From Dipteris shenzhenensis (taxonomy: Eukaryota > Polypodiophyta > Polypodiopsida > Gleicheniales), in the NCBI GenBank assembly GCA_047967505.1, contig CM106540.1: 64,000 bases of DNA; one strand, given 5' to 3'. Both the position numbers and the translations under genes were made by a program. Under the pieces are notes generated by a model that ran no database searches, was not told where the DNA came from, and saw only the letters and a program-made list of their open reading frames with translations. Shown here piece after piece: positions 41,809-54,066 of the stretch (position 1 is the first letter of the stretch; every line of letters begins with the position of its first letter).

Positions 41809-44662
41809 TCAAGTACTGATGAAATGGTACCTGACCTCAATGTGTTTGGTCCTTGCATGAAAGATCGGATTCTGTGCTAGCTGAATAGCACTCATGGAAT
41901 CACTATGCAATGTCGGTACACCTGTATGAATCCCCAAATCTCCCACTAGCCGATCAAGCCATATAGCCTCCTTGCAACCCTCTGTGGCTGCAACATACTC
42001 AGTCTCTGTGGTAGACAAAGCAACACACTTCTGTGCATGAGACATCCACGACACTGCACCACTTGCAAAGGTGAACACATAACCAGAAGTGGATCTCCTA
42101 CTATCCACATGCCCTACATAGTCTGAATCTGTGTACCCAAGTACACGCATGTCTCCTCTACCAAAGCAAATACACATCTCCTTGGTACCCTTCATGTACC
42201 TCATGATGCACTTAACTGCCTCCCAATGCCTCTTTCCTGGATTAGCCATATACATCCCACTGCAAATGCAATGTTTGGTCTAGTAGCTATCATAGCATAC
42301 ATAAGACTCCCAACCGCTCATGCATAAGGAACCTTGGCCATCATGGCCCTCTCCTTATCTGATTTGGGACTATCTGTATGACTCAGTTTCACATATGGAG
42401 GCAATGGAATACTCACTGCCTTCCCCCCCTCCATATTGAAACACTGCAATACTTTTGTAACATACTCCTTCTGTGAAAGCCAAAGGAGTTTCCTACTTCG
42501 ATCACGCGTGATGCGCATACCAAGAATATGACCTGCAAGTCCCAAATCCTTCATATCAAAGGCCTCATGCAACTTGGCCTTTAATGCATCTAGCTCATAA
42601 GTATTCTTGCTAGCCAATAGCATATCATCCATATATAGTGCCAGGATTATCAGGCTATTATCCTTAGCCCTTTTAGTGTAGAGGCAGTGATCAATTTCAC
42701 TCCTAAAACCCTGGGACCGAATGAAAGCATCAAACTTCTGATACCATTCTCTAGGCGCTTGCTTAAGACCATAGAGACTCTTCTTCAGCTTGCAAACTAA
42801 ATGCTCTTTGCCCTTTTCTTCAAAGCCTTCCCGCTGTACCATGTAAATTTCCTCATGCAGATCCCCATGCAAGAAAGCTGTCTTGACATCCATTTGCATA
42901 AGCTCCATATCTTCTGTTGCCACTAGTCCAAGCATGCATCTAAGTGTGGTTATCCATTTAAGCATTCTACCTGACTGATTCTCAACCAAGGCCAGCCATT
43001 TCTGAAATACCTGGAACACATCACTCTTCCGAGCTATGGCATAAGCCCACACTTTCCTAGTTGCATCATCAATGAATGTCACATAGTATTCAGCCCCGCC
43101 TAATGACCGTGTAGGCATGGGACCACATACATCTGAATGCACCAAATCAAGCTTTTCAAACTCTTTCTTTCCCCTTCTTTATGGGCTGATTTAGTCTGCT
43201 TCCCATAGAGATAGTGCTCACAAAATTCAAAATCAGAGAAACTCAAATGCGATACATAACCTAAATGGCATAAGAGTTTCATCCCATTTTGGCTCATATG
43301 GCCCAACCGGCAATGCCATGGAGAAGTGCTTGGTTGCTCGGTTATTGCAACAACATGATCAAATACCCCTGATACATGTAAGGGATACAAAGTCATGCAC
43401 TTGGCACCCCTGCCCAAAAGCATAGAGCCCTTCTGAATTTTCCAACTCTAAAAACCAAAAGTGGTGTGAAAACCAGCATCATCTAGCTGATCCACTAAAA
43501 TAAGGCTCTTGGTTCACTTAGGCACATGTCTCACATGTTTCAAAACAAATGTAGACCCATTTGCAAAAGAAAACTTTATGTCACCTGCTCCCACTATGTC
43601 ACATGCATAGTCATTTCCAAGATGCACACAACCTGTCTTTCCACTCTCATAAGTGGAGAACCATTCCCTATCGGGAGTAACATGGAATAAAGCACCAGAA
43701 TCCAAAATCCAATCCTGGGAATATGCATCATCTGAAGTGGTAAGCAACTCTACAGATAAACTAGACATGAAGAGAATGTCATTGTCACTATCATGTGTGA
43801 CTGCATTGATCTCCTTGATCTTCACTTTTCCTTTGTCCTCCCTTGGACTCTCTTCCTTCTGATTTGCACCCCAATTTGCATTCTTTTTCTTATCCTTTTG
43901 CTCTCTTTTCAGCTTGTAGCAATCCTTTTTCATATGGCCCTTCTTGCCACAATGGTAACACTCAATGTTTTGTGCCCTAGATTTGCTATGAAACTTCCCT
44001 CTTTCTTGGGACTTCCCTCTGAACTGTGATCTACCCCTTTACACATTTAAGGCTACATCCTGCTTGTTGCCGTCCATAGACTTTCTTCTAATCTCCTCGG
44101 CCAACAAGCTACCCACAACATCATCAAACGTCAGTACTCCACCAGGTGCAGAGTTACTAATAGCTGTACGGAAGGTATCCCGTGAGGATGGCAATGAACA
44201 TAAGAGAAATATTGCCTTAGTCTCCGCATCAAAATTCATCTTCTAAGCCTGAAGCTGGCTGAAAATAATATTGAATTCATTCAAGTGAGAAGCAATGGAG
44301 ACCCCTTCCTTCATGTGCAGCTCAAACAACCTCTTCATGAGGTAAACTTTATTAGAGGCAGTTTCCTTCTCATTAGTAGCACACATTTTCTTCCATAAAT
44401 TTTTCATAGTCTGCTCATTTCTTACTGTGAAATAAACTGACTCTGCAAGATGAAGTCTAATAGTAGACTTTGCTAATGCATCCAACTCATTCCAATCATC
44501 CTCAGACATATCTACAAGCTTAGCTTCAATACCTGCCAAGGGTTTAATTTGCTTCTTTTGAATAAGCACATCCCTTATCTGTTCTTTCCACAAAGAAAAG
44601 TTTGTCCCATCAAACTTTTTAATGCTGAAAAACTCCTTTTCAGACATGGAAGAGGATGCCAT
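41809..44662 (-). pseudogene. Gag-Pol of copia II with IN-RT fusion deletion
   Basis: Gag starts MASSSMSEKEFFSIKKFDGT at 44662. TAG at 44243-44245 and TAA at 44039-44041 break it. A zinc knuckle (CYHCGKKGHMKKDCYK, about 43920-43965) and protease (DWILDSGALFHVTPDREWF) follow, then WHCRLGHMSQNGMK of the GAG-pre-integrase. Integrase starts VHSDVCGPM...YYVTFIDDATRKVWAYA, but after LVENQSGRMLKW it jumps to RCMLGLVATEDMELMQMDVK of the RT with no stop. RT continues YGLKQAPREWY and ALYMDDMLLAS, then RNase H STSGYVFTFASGAVSWMS and LSTTETEYVAATEG. It could not integrate by itself. Confidence 0.88.
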
Positions 44663-46100
44663 GATGCAAATGAAGCAAAATCCCAAATGCTAGTACCTGC
44701 AAAAAAGAAATCACACCAAATACCAGGTGCACCCAAATGTGTATGGCACAATAGAATGAAATATCACCAAAACTCAAAGCTCAAAGCATCAAAAGATACA
44801 GCTGACTCATGTGCATGTGCTATGCATCCATATGAGCAAATCTGGCCCAAAAGAAAATGCCAACTACAATGGCAATCCAAAATGCCAATAAGTGCCAAAT
44901 GGCTCAAGCATAAACACCGTCCATGGGCATATGCATTACCAATATCTCATCCAAGACAGCATAACACTATCAGTGCATCACCTGCAATGTGTCAAAGCTA
45001 TCCCTCAGCATAAAATAGCATCCATGTGCAAAGCATCTATAAAATAGCATCCCACAAGGCAATCTGGGCCTATTAGCGCATCCAATAAGGATCAAAATGC
45101 TTCTAAATGGCCTATAAATCATCCACCCACACCACGAATGAGCGCACATGGCTCAAACTGCAACCAGAGTGATCTGCATAAGGTATGCTCAAGAAATCAT
45201 GGTCCCACGGCAATGACCGCTACTGAAAATAGAACCTGAGATGCCTCAAAACATGGGTGCCATTGCATAATCGGACTCAGCAAGAAAATCTGCAAATATC
45301 TCTCTTCTATAGGAACTCCAAAATCCCAACCGATGAGTGAGAAATGGGAGTCAACACTTATCCACTGCCATGTGGCATAAATCTAAGGTTTCAAAACCTT
45401 AGAATGAAAAATGCATAACAGAGAGACGAAATCCAATACACAGAGATCTATAACTTTGAAAATACTCCACCGAATCGCGCAAGAATTGATAGGTAGGGGT
45501 TTTTAGGCGTTCGGAACGCAATGGGACAGACGGTTTTGGAAACCGTGGTCTCAATCACTGGGTCCAACATATGGACTGAAAAACGTTTTCAGAAACAAAA
45601 CTGTTTGTAAACTCCATCAAAGTGCAAATGATGAGCAACATAGAAGTTTTAGGACCTCCTGAGTCCATCGGAACTGACAGATCTGCAAATGATTGCTCCA
45701 AACTTGAGTTCCAACACCCGGGCACAAAAACGTAGGAACTGACACAGTGAGTCAGAAATCCAATGAAATGATCCCAGATTCAAGAATGAAGGTGTTTCCA
45801 AGCTCCTGAAGTGAAGTGGACACCAAAAGCAAGCAATAATTGCCTCTACAAGTCAATATGGAGTCTCTGTCATCGAGCAGAACATGGAAAAGCTTAAAAA
45901 ACGACTTTTTTTTTTTGAAAACACTTAACAGGCTCTCAAAACCACTTCACAAAACCAAAGTGACTTTTCCAAAGGTTCCTTCAAGATCCTTGCGCACTCG
46001 GATGCAAGTAAAATCACCCACAAAGCTTCTCACAGAGCTTCTCCTTCCTCCCATAGAGCTGCTGAGCTTCCAAGCATTCACGCACGCTCAGCTAGATCAC
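44663..46100 (-). other. Long leader of copia II
   Basis: About 1.44 kb of non-coding DNA between the primer site and Gag, far longer than the 0.56 kb leader of copia I. No domain recognised in any frame. Confidence 0.6.
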
Positions 46101-46103
46101 CCG

Positions 46104-46117
46104 GGCTTTGATACCAG
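46104..46117 (-). other. Primer-binding site of copia II
   Basis: The complement reads CTGGTATCAAAGCC next to the right LTR, an initiator-tRNA-Met-type site with one change. Confidence 0.85.
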
Positions 46118-46118
46118 T

Positions 46119-46288
46119 TGAGAGTGCTCTCAACGGAAGCAAGAACGAAAGAGGGAGAGAGAGAAATAGAGAGCCACACAAGTTTTGGTGGGTGCAGAAC
46201 ACCCTAATCTTCTTTTTCATTCATTTATATATGTGTTTGAGTATTGTACATAACCGGGGTAAAGGCACAGTGACCTTTAACCCCCACA
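46119..46288 (-). repeat. 5' LTR of copia II
   Basis: 170 bp, TGAGAGTGCTCTCAACGG...TTTAACCCCCACA; the pair of 41468-41637. Confidence 0.9.
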
Positions 46289-46319
46289 TATTCATCACCT
46301 CCTGAGGGAAGGATAGATT

Positions 46320-46860
46320 TCAGAGATGAGTAATGAGAGAAAAAGTTGATGTCGGAGTGTTATCTTCTTCTTCTTCTTCACTACTGGTAGTTGCAATCAA
46401 GTTAGCATGCTCCTTGGATTGTTGTTTGGCAAGCTTCTGAAAACAAACATCCTTTGTATGGCCAAGCTTCTTACAGTACATACAATTGAAAGGTTTGAAT
46501 GGCTTTTTTAACCTTGGAATATAATGCCGACTCCTTATGGACATCTTTGTGCCTTCGTTCATGATTGAGAAGCATTACAACCATTTCATCAAAGGAAATA
46601 TCCCGTGCTACTCAAAGCGCTGGTATGATATCACAAAACTGAGGAATATCCTCAATGCTGGAAAGGAGAATAGCCACCTGATCATCTTCTCCAACAGGGG
46701 TCTTCAAAGCAACAAGTCGGGTGATACGGGGTTCCATATGATTCAAATGAGCATTAAGAGAATCTTCATGCTTCATATGGAGCTTAAAGAATTCCCAATC
46801 TGAGAAACACTTGGTTATCAGGATGCATTGGATTTCCAAATTATGCATCTCGATTGAACA
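46320..46860 (-). pseudogene. Copia-type Gag fragment
   Basis: The minus strand gives FKLHMKHEDSLNAHLNHMEP, ILLSSIEDIPQFCDII and, after a break, a knuckle CMYCKKLGHTKDVCFQKL. This is the end of a copia Gag with its CCHC, unrelated in detail to copia II, which lies beside it. A short Glu run (SSEEEEEDN) follows the knuckle. Confidence 0.75.
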
Positions 46861-47169
46861 AATGTTCTTGGTCGAGAATGGCTGTATAGTCTTGGGATAG
46901 CTTGTAGTAGTGGAGTTATTTAAATAACTCCATTATATTTGAAAAAGATGGTAGAATCTTCCAGATTCAAGAAGAACATGATGTATCCAACTCTCCCCCT
47001 ATTTGTTTGATGGAATTGGAATGACTTCTACAACAACAACAATGCGATCTACAAGAACAACAATGCGAGGTATGTCCATGCAAACTTACTTTTATTGGTG
47101 ATTTTAGTTTTGCTAGTCTGAAAAGAGTAAGTTTTCTCTTGATGTGATTAAAAAGTTCAATCTTCATTT

Positions 47170-49450
47170 AATGATTTAATGGTTAAATTCAAAGATTCTT
47201 TTTCATGTGATTTGCTTGATGGTTCATCTCCCATGCAAGATGTATATCATAAAGTAGACATAATTGTTGGATCTTCCCTTGTTTGTAAACCACCCTATAG
47301 ACTTGGTCAAATGGAAGAATGTGAGGTCGAAAGACAATTAGTTGAATATCTTAGGAAGGTCCAAATTCAACCTAGTAACTCACCTTGGCAATCACTAGTT
47401 TTACTAGTAGAGAAAAAGATGGTGCTATGCATTTATGCATAGATTACCAAGCATTAAATAAAATCACAATTGAAAATAAATTACACCTTAAATTGATGAT
47501 CCCTTTGATCAATTGCAAGGGGCAAAATATTTTACTAGAATTGAATTAAGATCAAGATGTCACCAAGTGCGAATTAGAGAAGAGAACATCCCTAAGACAT
47601 CATTTTGTACTAGGTACCATCATTATCACTTTAAAGTAATGCCATTTTGTTTAACTAATGCTCCATCAACTTTATGACACTTATGAATAGTGTCCTGAGG
47701 CCATATTTAGGAAAATTCACTGTAGTATTCCTAGATGATATCCTCATCTGTAGTAAAATAAGAAAAAAGCATTTGGAACATTTGAGGAAAGTGTGCCAGT
47801 TGCCGAGAGATAACTCTCTTTTTGCAAAAGAATCCAAATGTGAATTCTTTGCAAATGAAGTGAAGTACTTGGGACATATTATATCCCAAGAAGGGATTCG
47901 TATGGGTTTTATAGGGGATTCATCCAAGAATATGCTAAGATTGCTGTTCCAATGATGGAGCAACTTAAGGGGAAGGGATATACCTTCATATGGGATGAAC
48001 TTCAAAAGAATAGTTTTGAGAAGTTAAAATGGCTATAGCATCTGCTCCTATCTTAAAGTTAGTGGGTCCCAATGAACCATTCATGGTTGAAACAGACGCC
48101 AATGATTTTGCTGTTGGGGTGGTACTTTTACAAAAGGGTTGACTAGCGGCTTTTGAAAGCAAAATGTTCAACCGTGCCCAATGGAATCACTCGGCATATG
48201 AGAAGGAATTGTAAGCTATATATAGTCTACGCTTTGAAGAAATAGACGCACTACCAAATTTAAGACCATTTTTGATCAAGAAAGCATTAAGTAGATTTGC
48301 AATCAACCAGAGCTTAAAGCTAGAAAAACTAGGTGGGTTGAAACAATGCAAAAGTTTGATATCCAATTGACATATCAAAAGGGGAAGTTCAAAGCGGTAG
48401 CAGAGTCCTTAAAAAGGAAAATGTGAGTTTGATCCTCACTTTTTAGAAATGTCGAAAACAATTAAGAAGAGGAATCCAACTAATTAAGGAGCTCAGTCAC
48501 ATGGAGATGGTGACACACCACAGGTTGGTGATAAAGGACTGAAATGGAAAAAGCATATTATTGAAGATGACTACCTGCTCTACAAGGTTAGAGTATGTGT
48601 CTTAGATAATAATGACATTAGGTGCCAAATTCTTTTTGAGTGTCATGATAGTTCGAGTGTTAAACATCTGAGAATTTAGAAGACATATGCACTTTTGAAG
48701 AGACAATTTTTTTGGCCTATAATAGATAAGGATGTCCAAGATTATGTATTTAAGTGCCAAAAATGCCACATCAACAATAAGACTAAGTGCCTTAAGGTAG
48801 GAGGTCTCCTACATTCCATCTCCATGGATTTTATTGTTTGATTACTTAGGACACAGAGGGGGCACCACTCTGTGTGGGTAAGTGTGCAACACTTGACTAA
48901 GATGGCTCACTTTATTCTAACCAATGAAGTAGTTAAAACTCCAAAACTAGCTAAGCTATATGTGGAGCATATTTATAAATTGTATGGGCTACCAATAGTA
49001 GCTAGTATTGTTAGTGATCGAGATAGCAAATTTAATAGCCATTTTTGGAGGGTTGTGCTTATGAGGTTGAAAACTTCTTTGAATACTAGCACCGTGGATC
49101 ATCCACAGAGTGATGGTGGTCAAATTGAAAGGGTCAATTAGGTCATTGAGGATATGCTTCAAGCATATGTAAGTAAACGACAAACTAATTGGAAACATTA
49201 TTCACTCATATTAGAATTTGCATATAATAGTGCCAAACATTCAACTATAGGTTTTAGTCTATTCATGATTATGTACGGATTTAACCTAGAGCCCCAGTTG
49301 CAATGGGACTAAAAAAGAGAAGGTTCAAGTGGCCAAAGACTTTCTTGGGGATACAAATTAAATGTTTAAATTAGCTAAAGATATCATCAGAAGGGCTCAA
49401 GATATAGCAAGAAGCTATAAAAACCCCCATTGTAGAAGTTTGGAGTTTGA
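47170..49450 (+). pseudogene. Chromodomain gypsy G, RT to integrase
   Basis: Plus-strand pieces: RT start (DIIVGSSLVCKPPYRLGQME, SPWQSLVLLVEKK); catalytic VFLDDILICSK (about 47722) with KCEFFANEVKYLGHIISQEG; RNase H (VETDANDFAVGVVLLQKG, HSAYEKEL); integrase zinc part (CHDSSSVKHL near 48640, KCQKCHINNK near 48755); and core VQHLTKMAHFI, IVSDRDSKFNSHFW and DHPQSDGGQIERVN. Frameshifts are frequent. Motif wording fits the chromovirus branch. It is cut at 49450 by copia III and resumes at 56873. Confidence 0.85.
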
Positions 49451-49707
49451 TGACAAAATATGAGGAGGGGAGAGGAGAAGAGTGGAGATGAGGAGAGAGG
49501 GCACAGCTAGAGAGCACACCACAAATGACTAACTGTACACTAGATTTAGTTGAAAAAATAGAATATATACAAACCCTTTTAGGGTTAGGGTTAGGGGATC
49601 TAACCCTTTCCTTTATAGCACTCTATAAGGTTAGTGCTATGCACATATGATCACGTGATGGTGCTATGCACACATGATCACATGATGTTGAGCATGAACT
49701 CTCAACA
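49451..49707 (-). repeat. 3' LTR of copia III
   Basis: 257 bp, TGACAAAATATGAGG...GAACTCTCAACA. It carries TTTTAGGGTTAGGGTTAGGG near 49577-49597. The inner flank CCTTCCCTCAAG complements to a purine tract. Confidence 0.95.
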
Positions 49708-49795
49708 CCTTCCCTCAAGATCAACATCATGAAGTAGGCCTTCCCTCAAGATGATGATTCTGGGGAATTGAAGAAGGACTGAGCATTACATTCCA

Positions 49796-52700
49796 TCACA
49801 CCCCTTTAATGGGAATGTCCTTCCTCTGCATCAAACCAAGAGCTAGTCGGTGTTTCTCGAATAGCTCTTTATCGAGTGGTTTGGTAAAGATGTCTGCAAC
49901 ATTCTCTTTGCTATCACAATGCTGCAGTGTGATGTCACCAAGTAACACTCTTTCTCTGATGAAGTGCTCTCTGACATCAATGTGCTTTGTCCTGGAGTGA
50001 TATACTAGATTTTTGGCCAATGCTTGAGTCGATTGATTATCACAGTATATTGTTGTTGGCTTTGACTCATCAAAGTAATCTGTTTCTGACAATAGTCTTC
50101 TGAGCCATATAGCCTCACATGCACCTGTAGTGAGTGCTCTATATTCTGCTTCAGTCGAAGACAAAGAAACAGTTGGCTGTTTGTTTGACAACCATGATAT
50201 AGCACCTTGACCAAGGAAAAATCCATATCCCTGTGTCGATCTCCTGGTCTCATGATCTCCAGCATAGTCACTGTCACAGTATCCATGCAACCATGGATGA
50301 CTTCCTCTGTATTCTATCCCAAACTATCTTGTACCTCTGATGTATCTCAAGACTCTTTTGGCTGCATTCCAGTGAGACTATTTTGGATTTGCCATAAACT
50401 GTGCTAGTGAGCTTACTGCATAACAAATATATGGCCGTGTGATTGTCAGATATATAAGAGATCCAATGAGTTGCCTGTAGTATCTGTCATTGACTGTAGG
50501 CTTTTCTGAATCTTTAGTAAGTTTCAAACTCTGTTCCATGGGAGTGGCTGCAATCTTGCAATTTGCCATATGAAACTTCTTCAGGAGACTGTCAACATAT
50601 TTGAGCTGACTCATGAATGTGCTATCTGAATCTCTCTAGAACTCAATTCCAAGACAATAGTGCATAAGTCCAAGATCTTTCATGTTGAACTCTGCAGATA
50701 AGTCTTGTTTTAGTTTTCGGATGAAGCTATCCTTACTTCCTGTCACAATCAGATCATCTACGTACAAAAGTGCAATAGTAATGTCGTCCCCTTGAACTTT
50801 GTAGTAGAGAGTATGATCTGCATTGGACTTCATGTATCCCAGATCAGCAAAATACTGGTCAATTCTATTGTACCAACTTTTGGGTGCTTGTTTTAAGTCG
50901 TAGAGACTTTTCTTGAGATGGCAAACCTTTTTCTCCTTTCCTGGTTCAACATAACCGGCTGGTTGTTGCATGTAGACTTCCTCGTCTAGATAACCATTGA
51001 GAAATGCATTCTTGACATCGAGTTGATACACATTCCATTTACTGAGTGTCGCTAGTGATATCAAGAACCATATGGAATCCATCTTTGCTACTGGAGCATA
51101 AGTCTCATCATAATCTTGACCATATTGTTGTGCAAATCCTTTTGCAACTAATCTGGCTTTGTATCTTTGAATACTGCCATCTGGATTGTACTTCACTTTG
51201 TATACCCATTTGTTGGCTATGGCCTTCTTTCTTGGTGGAAGGTCGCATAATTCCCAAGTGTTATTTTTATACAAAGCATCCATTTCTTCATTCATAGCAG
51301 TTTGCCATTCTGGCTTATCTACTGCGTCTTTGAAGTACACTGGCTCTTCTGTAGCCATGATGGTAGTCATAAGAGCATAGTTGGTGGTTTCCACCTGAAT
51401 TGCTTTGCCTTTCTAAGCATATGTCAATCTGGCTGGTGGTGTGCTTTCCCTGGTAGACCATCTGAGCTGCTGTGGCGCTGCTTGGGGTGTTGCTGGCAAT
51501 TCTTGCTCTTCTTCATCAACCTGTTCTGTAGATGACTGTGAAGTCGATGCTTCTATCTCCTGTGTAGGTGAGGTTTTCCATTCTGATTTCTCATCAAAGA
51601 TTACATCTCTGGAGATAATGACTTTGCGGTTGATGGGATCATACAATTTGTATGCTTTGCTTTCTTCACTGTAGCCAACCATGATGCATTTGCGTGACTT
51701 CGCATCCAATTTCCTGCGATGATCATCATGTATGTGGGCATATGCTATGCAACCAAATATGCGGAGATGCCCAATGCGTGGCTTGTGTCCAGTGAATGCT
51801 TCATAAGGAGTCATACCTTGTATCGGTTCGGTAGGAAGCCGATTAAGCAAGTAGTTAGCTGTAGCTATTGCTTCTGCCCAATACTGATTCGGAAGATGCT
51901 TTTCACTAAGCATTGCTCTAGCACCATCTGCTAAAGTCCCATTCTTCCTTTCAGCTCTTGCATTTTGCTGAGGAGTATCTGCACATGTGAATTGTCTTCG
52001 AATGCCGTGATTTTTGCAAAAGTTCATGAATGCTGAAGACATGTATTCACCTCCTCTGTCTGATCTCATGACCTTGATCTTTCTGCCTGTTTGGTTTTCT
52101 ACCATGGCTTTGAATTTTTGAAATCTGGAAAGCACTTCATATTTCTCTTTCAGAAAGTAGACCCAACAATATTTGCTGTAGTCATCGATGAAGGTCAAGT
52201 AATAAAGTGAACCATTGATGCTGCGGGTCTGGGCATAACCCCATACATCTGTATGAATCCAATCAAGAATACCTCGTGCACGAGAGGTACTTCTGACAAA
52301 GTTGGTTCGCTTTTGTTTTCCGAAGCAGCATGCTTCACAAACCTTTCCAAGAAACTGTAGCTTCGGAATCCCAATTGCCATATTCTGATTCCTGAGATCT
52401 AACAAGTACTTGAAGTTGACATGACCATATCTCTTGTGCCATTTTGCAGATAGTGGCATTTGTTGCATTTGAGCTGACATGGCATGCTTATCTGGTACTG
52501 TAGCTAGCATCCTGTATAAGCGTCCTTCCTTGACACCTTTTGCTACTAGCTGACCTCTTTTGGATTTGTCTCTGATAGTGCATTCATCACCGTCGAAGAT
52601 GGCTTTGTAGTTGTGTTCCGTCATTTGACCTACTGACAAAAGGTTCTTGCTGAGCTTCAGAACATAGAGCACATCTTTGACTAATCCTTTTGTACCAGTG

Positions 52701-54066
52701 AAATTGTTCATAGGGATAACACTTGTCCCTTGAACCGGATTCAGTGTATTGTCTGCTGTGTAGATGACATTCTTTTGTCCTTCTAATGGCTTCATTTCTG
52801 TGAACCATTCCTGATGATTTGTCATATGAGATGATGCACCGCTGTCGATGTACCAAGGATCCTGTTCCACTTGGTCGACTTGATAGCTGAAATCCTCTTT
52901 GGGATTGAAATCAGTGTCTAGGTGCATTGTATCAGTCTGATGCAATTCCTCACTTGCAAGAAACATATTGCCATGTTCATTTGCAAAATGACTGTGACTA
53001 GAATGTCCACCACAATGATTTCCTCTTCCACGAGAATTCCCTCGATTACTGCTGGATTGACCGCCTTGGTCGTACTGCTTCTTGCGGCAATCTCTTTCAT
53101 AGTGTCCAAACTTGTGACAGTAGTTGCACTGAATGTTTGACACATTGGTGGATGCATTCCCTCGTCCTTGAAATCTTCCTCGATTGGAATGATTTCCTCT
53201 TTGCTGATTTTATGTTGCTGAGGATGCTGCTGATGCTGATGCTGATTCTGACTTTGATTTTGTTGATGATGACCACTTTTCTGATATGATCTACCTCTGT
53301 TTCTGCCTTTGCCTCTGCTTCTGTCTGAAGATGTGAATGCGTGATCATTAGAATGACCTTTACGTGCTTGAATGGCCTAAGTCCTGAGTTCTTCACCAAG
53401 TAGAACTGATTGAAGTTCTTCCAGTGTTGGAATTTGTCGTTGGATGGCAATACTCTGGACTAGATTCTCATATCCTTCTCCTAGTCCATTCAGGATTACT
53501 TGAACCATTTCTGCGGGATTCATAGTCTCTCCTGCTGCTGCAAGTTGATTGTTGTAGTCTTTGATGCGGAATACATAAGCATGACCGGTTTCACTGCTGT
53601 TGCGGAAACTCTGGTTGATCAGGTTTCTCAGGGTGAGAATCCTGGATGTGTTCTTGGACTCGTAGAGAGCTGTGAACATATCCCATGCTTCTTTTGATGT
53701 CTTAACTGTGTTGAGCTATCCTAGCACGACATCTTGCACATTCTGCTTGATCAGGTGATAGGCATACTTGTCTTTCTTATCCCATTCTACTTGAGCTCGG
53801 GCAATGGCAGGATCTGCTACTGGTGCGAAAACTGTTTGTGTAGATGTAGATCTTGATGTAGATTCCGTTGCTGGTGTTGTGACAACATATGGAGTAGAGC
53901 TACTGGTGGCTGGATCGGCCAATGGTCTAGGTATAGATCCATCGACATACTCCCATTTGTCTTGAAGCACAAGAATGGTCTCCATTCGGTATTTCCATGT
54001 ACCGTAATTGGAGTTGTCTAACTTAGCAGATGCCTCCAGATTGAGGTTGCTAGTCGACATGTGCAA
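49796..54066 (-). pseudogene. Gag-Pol polyprotein of copia III
   Basis: Gag from MSTSNLNLEASAKLDNSNYG; CCHC CNYCHKFGHYERDC; protease WYIDSGASSHMTNHQEWF (about 52846); GAG-pre-integrase HKRYGHVNFKYL...CEACCFGKQK; integrase IHTDVWG, VMRSDRGGEYMS and [27 protein letters not shown] and LLYVDDLIVTG; RNase [29 protein letters not shown] and [14 protein letters not shown]. In-frame TAGs lie at 53716-53718, 53377-53379, 51413-51415, 50636-50638, 50378-50380 and 50324-50326, all plausible CAG to TAG. A one-base shift sits in an A run near 53207, between Gag and its zinc knuckle. All catalytic residues I can see are kept. Confidence 0.93.

Larger units (their letters stand above)
41468..46288 (-). mobile_element. 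Ty1/copia element II with internal deletion
   Basis: 4821 bp with 170-bp LTRs (41468-41637 and 46119-46288), TGAGAG...CCCACA ends, a primer site inside the right LTR and a purine tract inside the left. Flanks TATTT and TATTC suggest a target duplication with one change. LTRs differ at several sites, so it is older than I or III. Coding is broken, and most of integrase plus the RT N-terminus is deleted. Confidence 0.9.
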
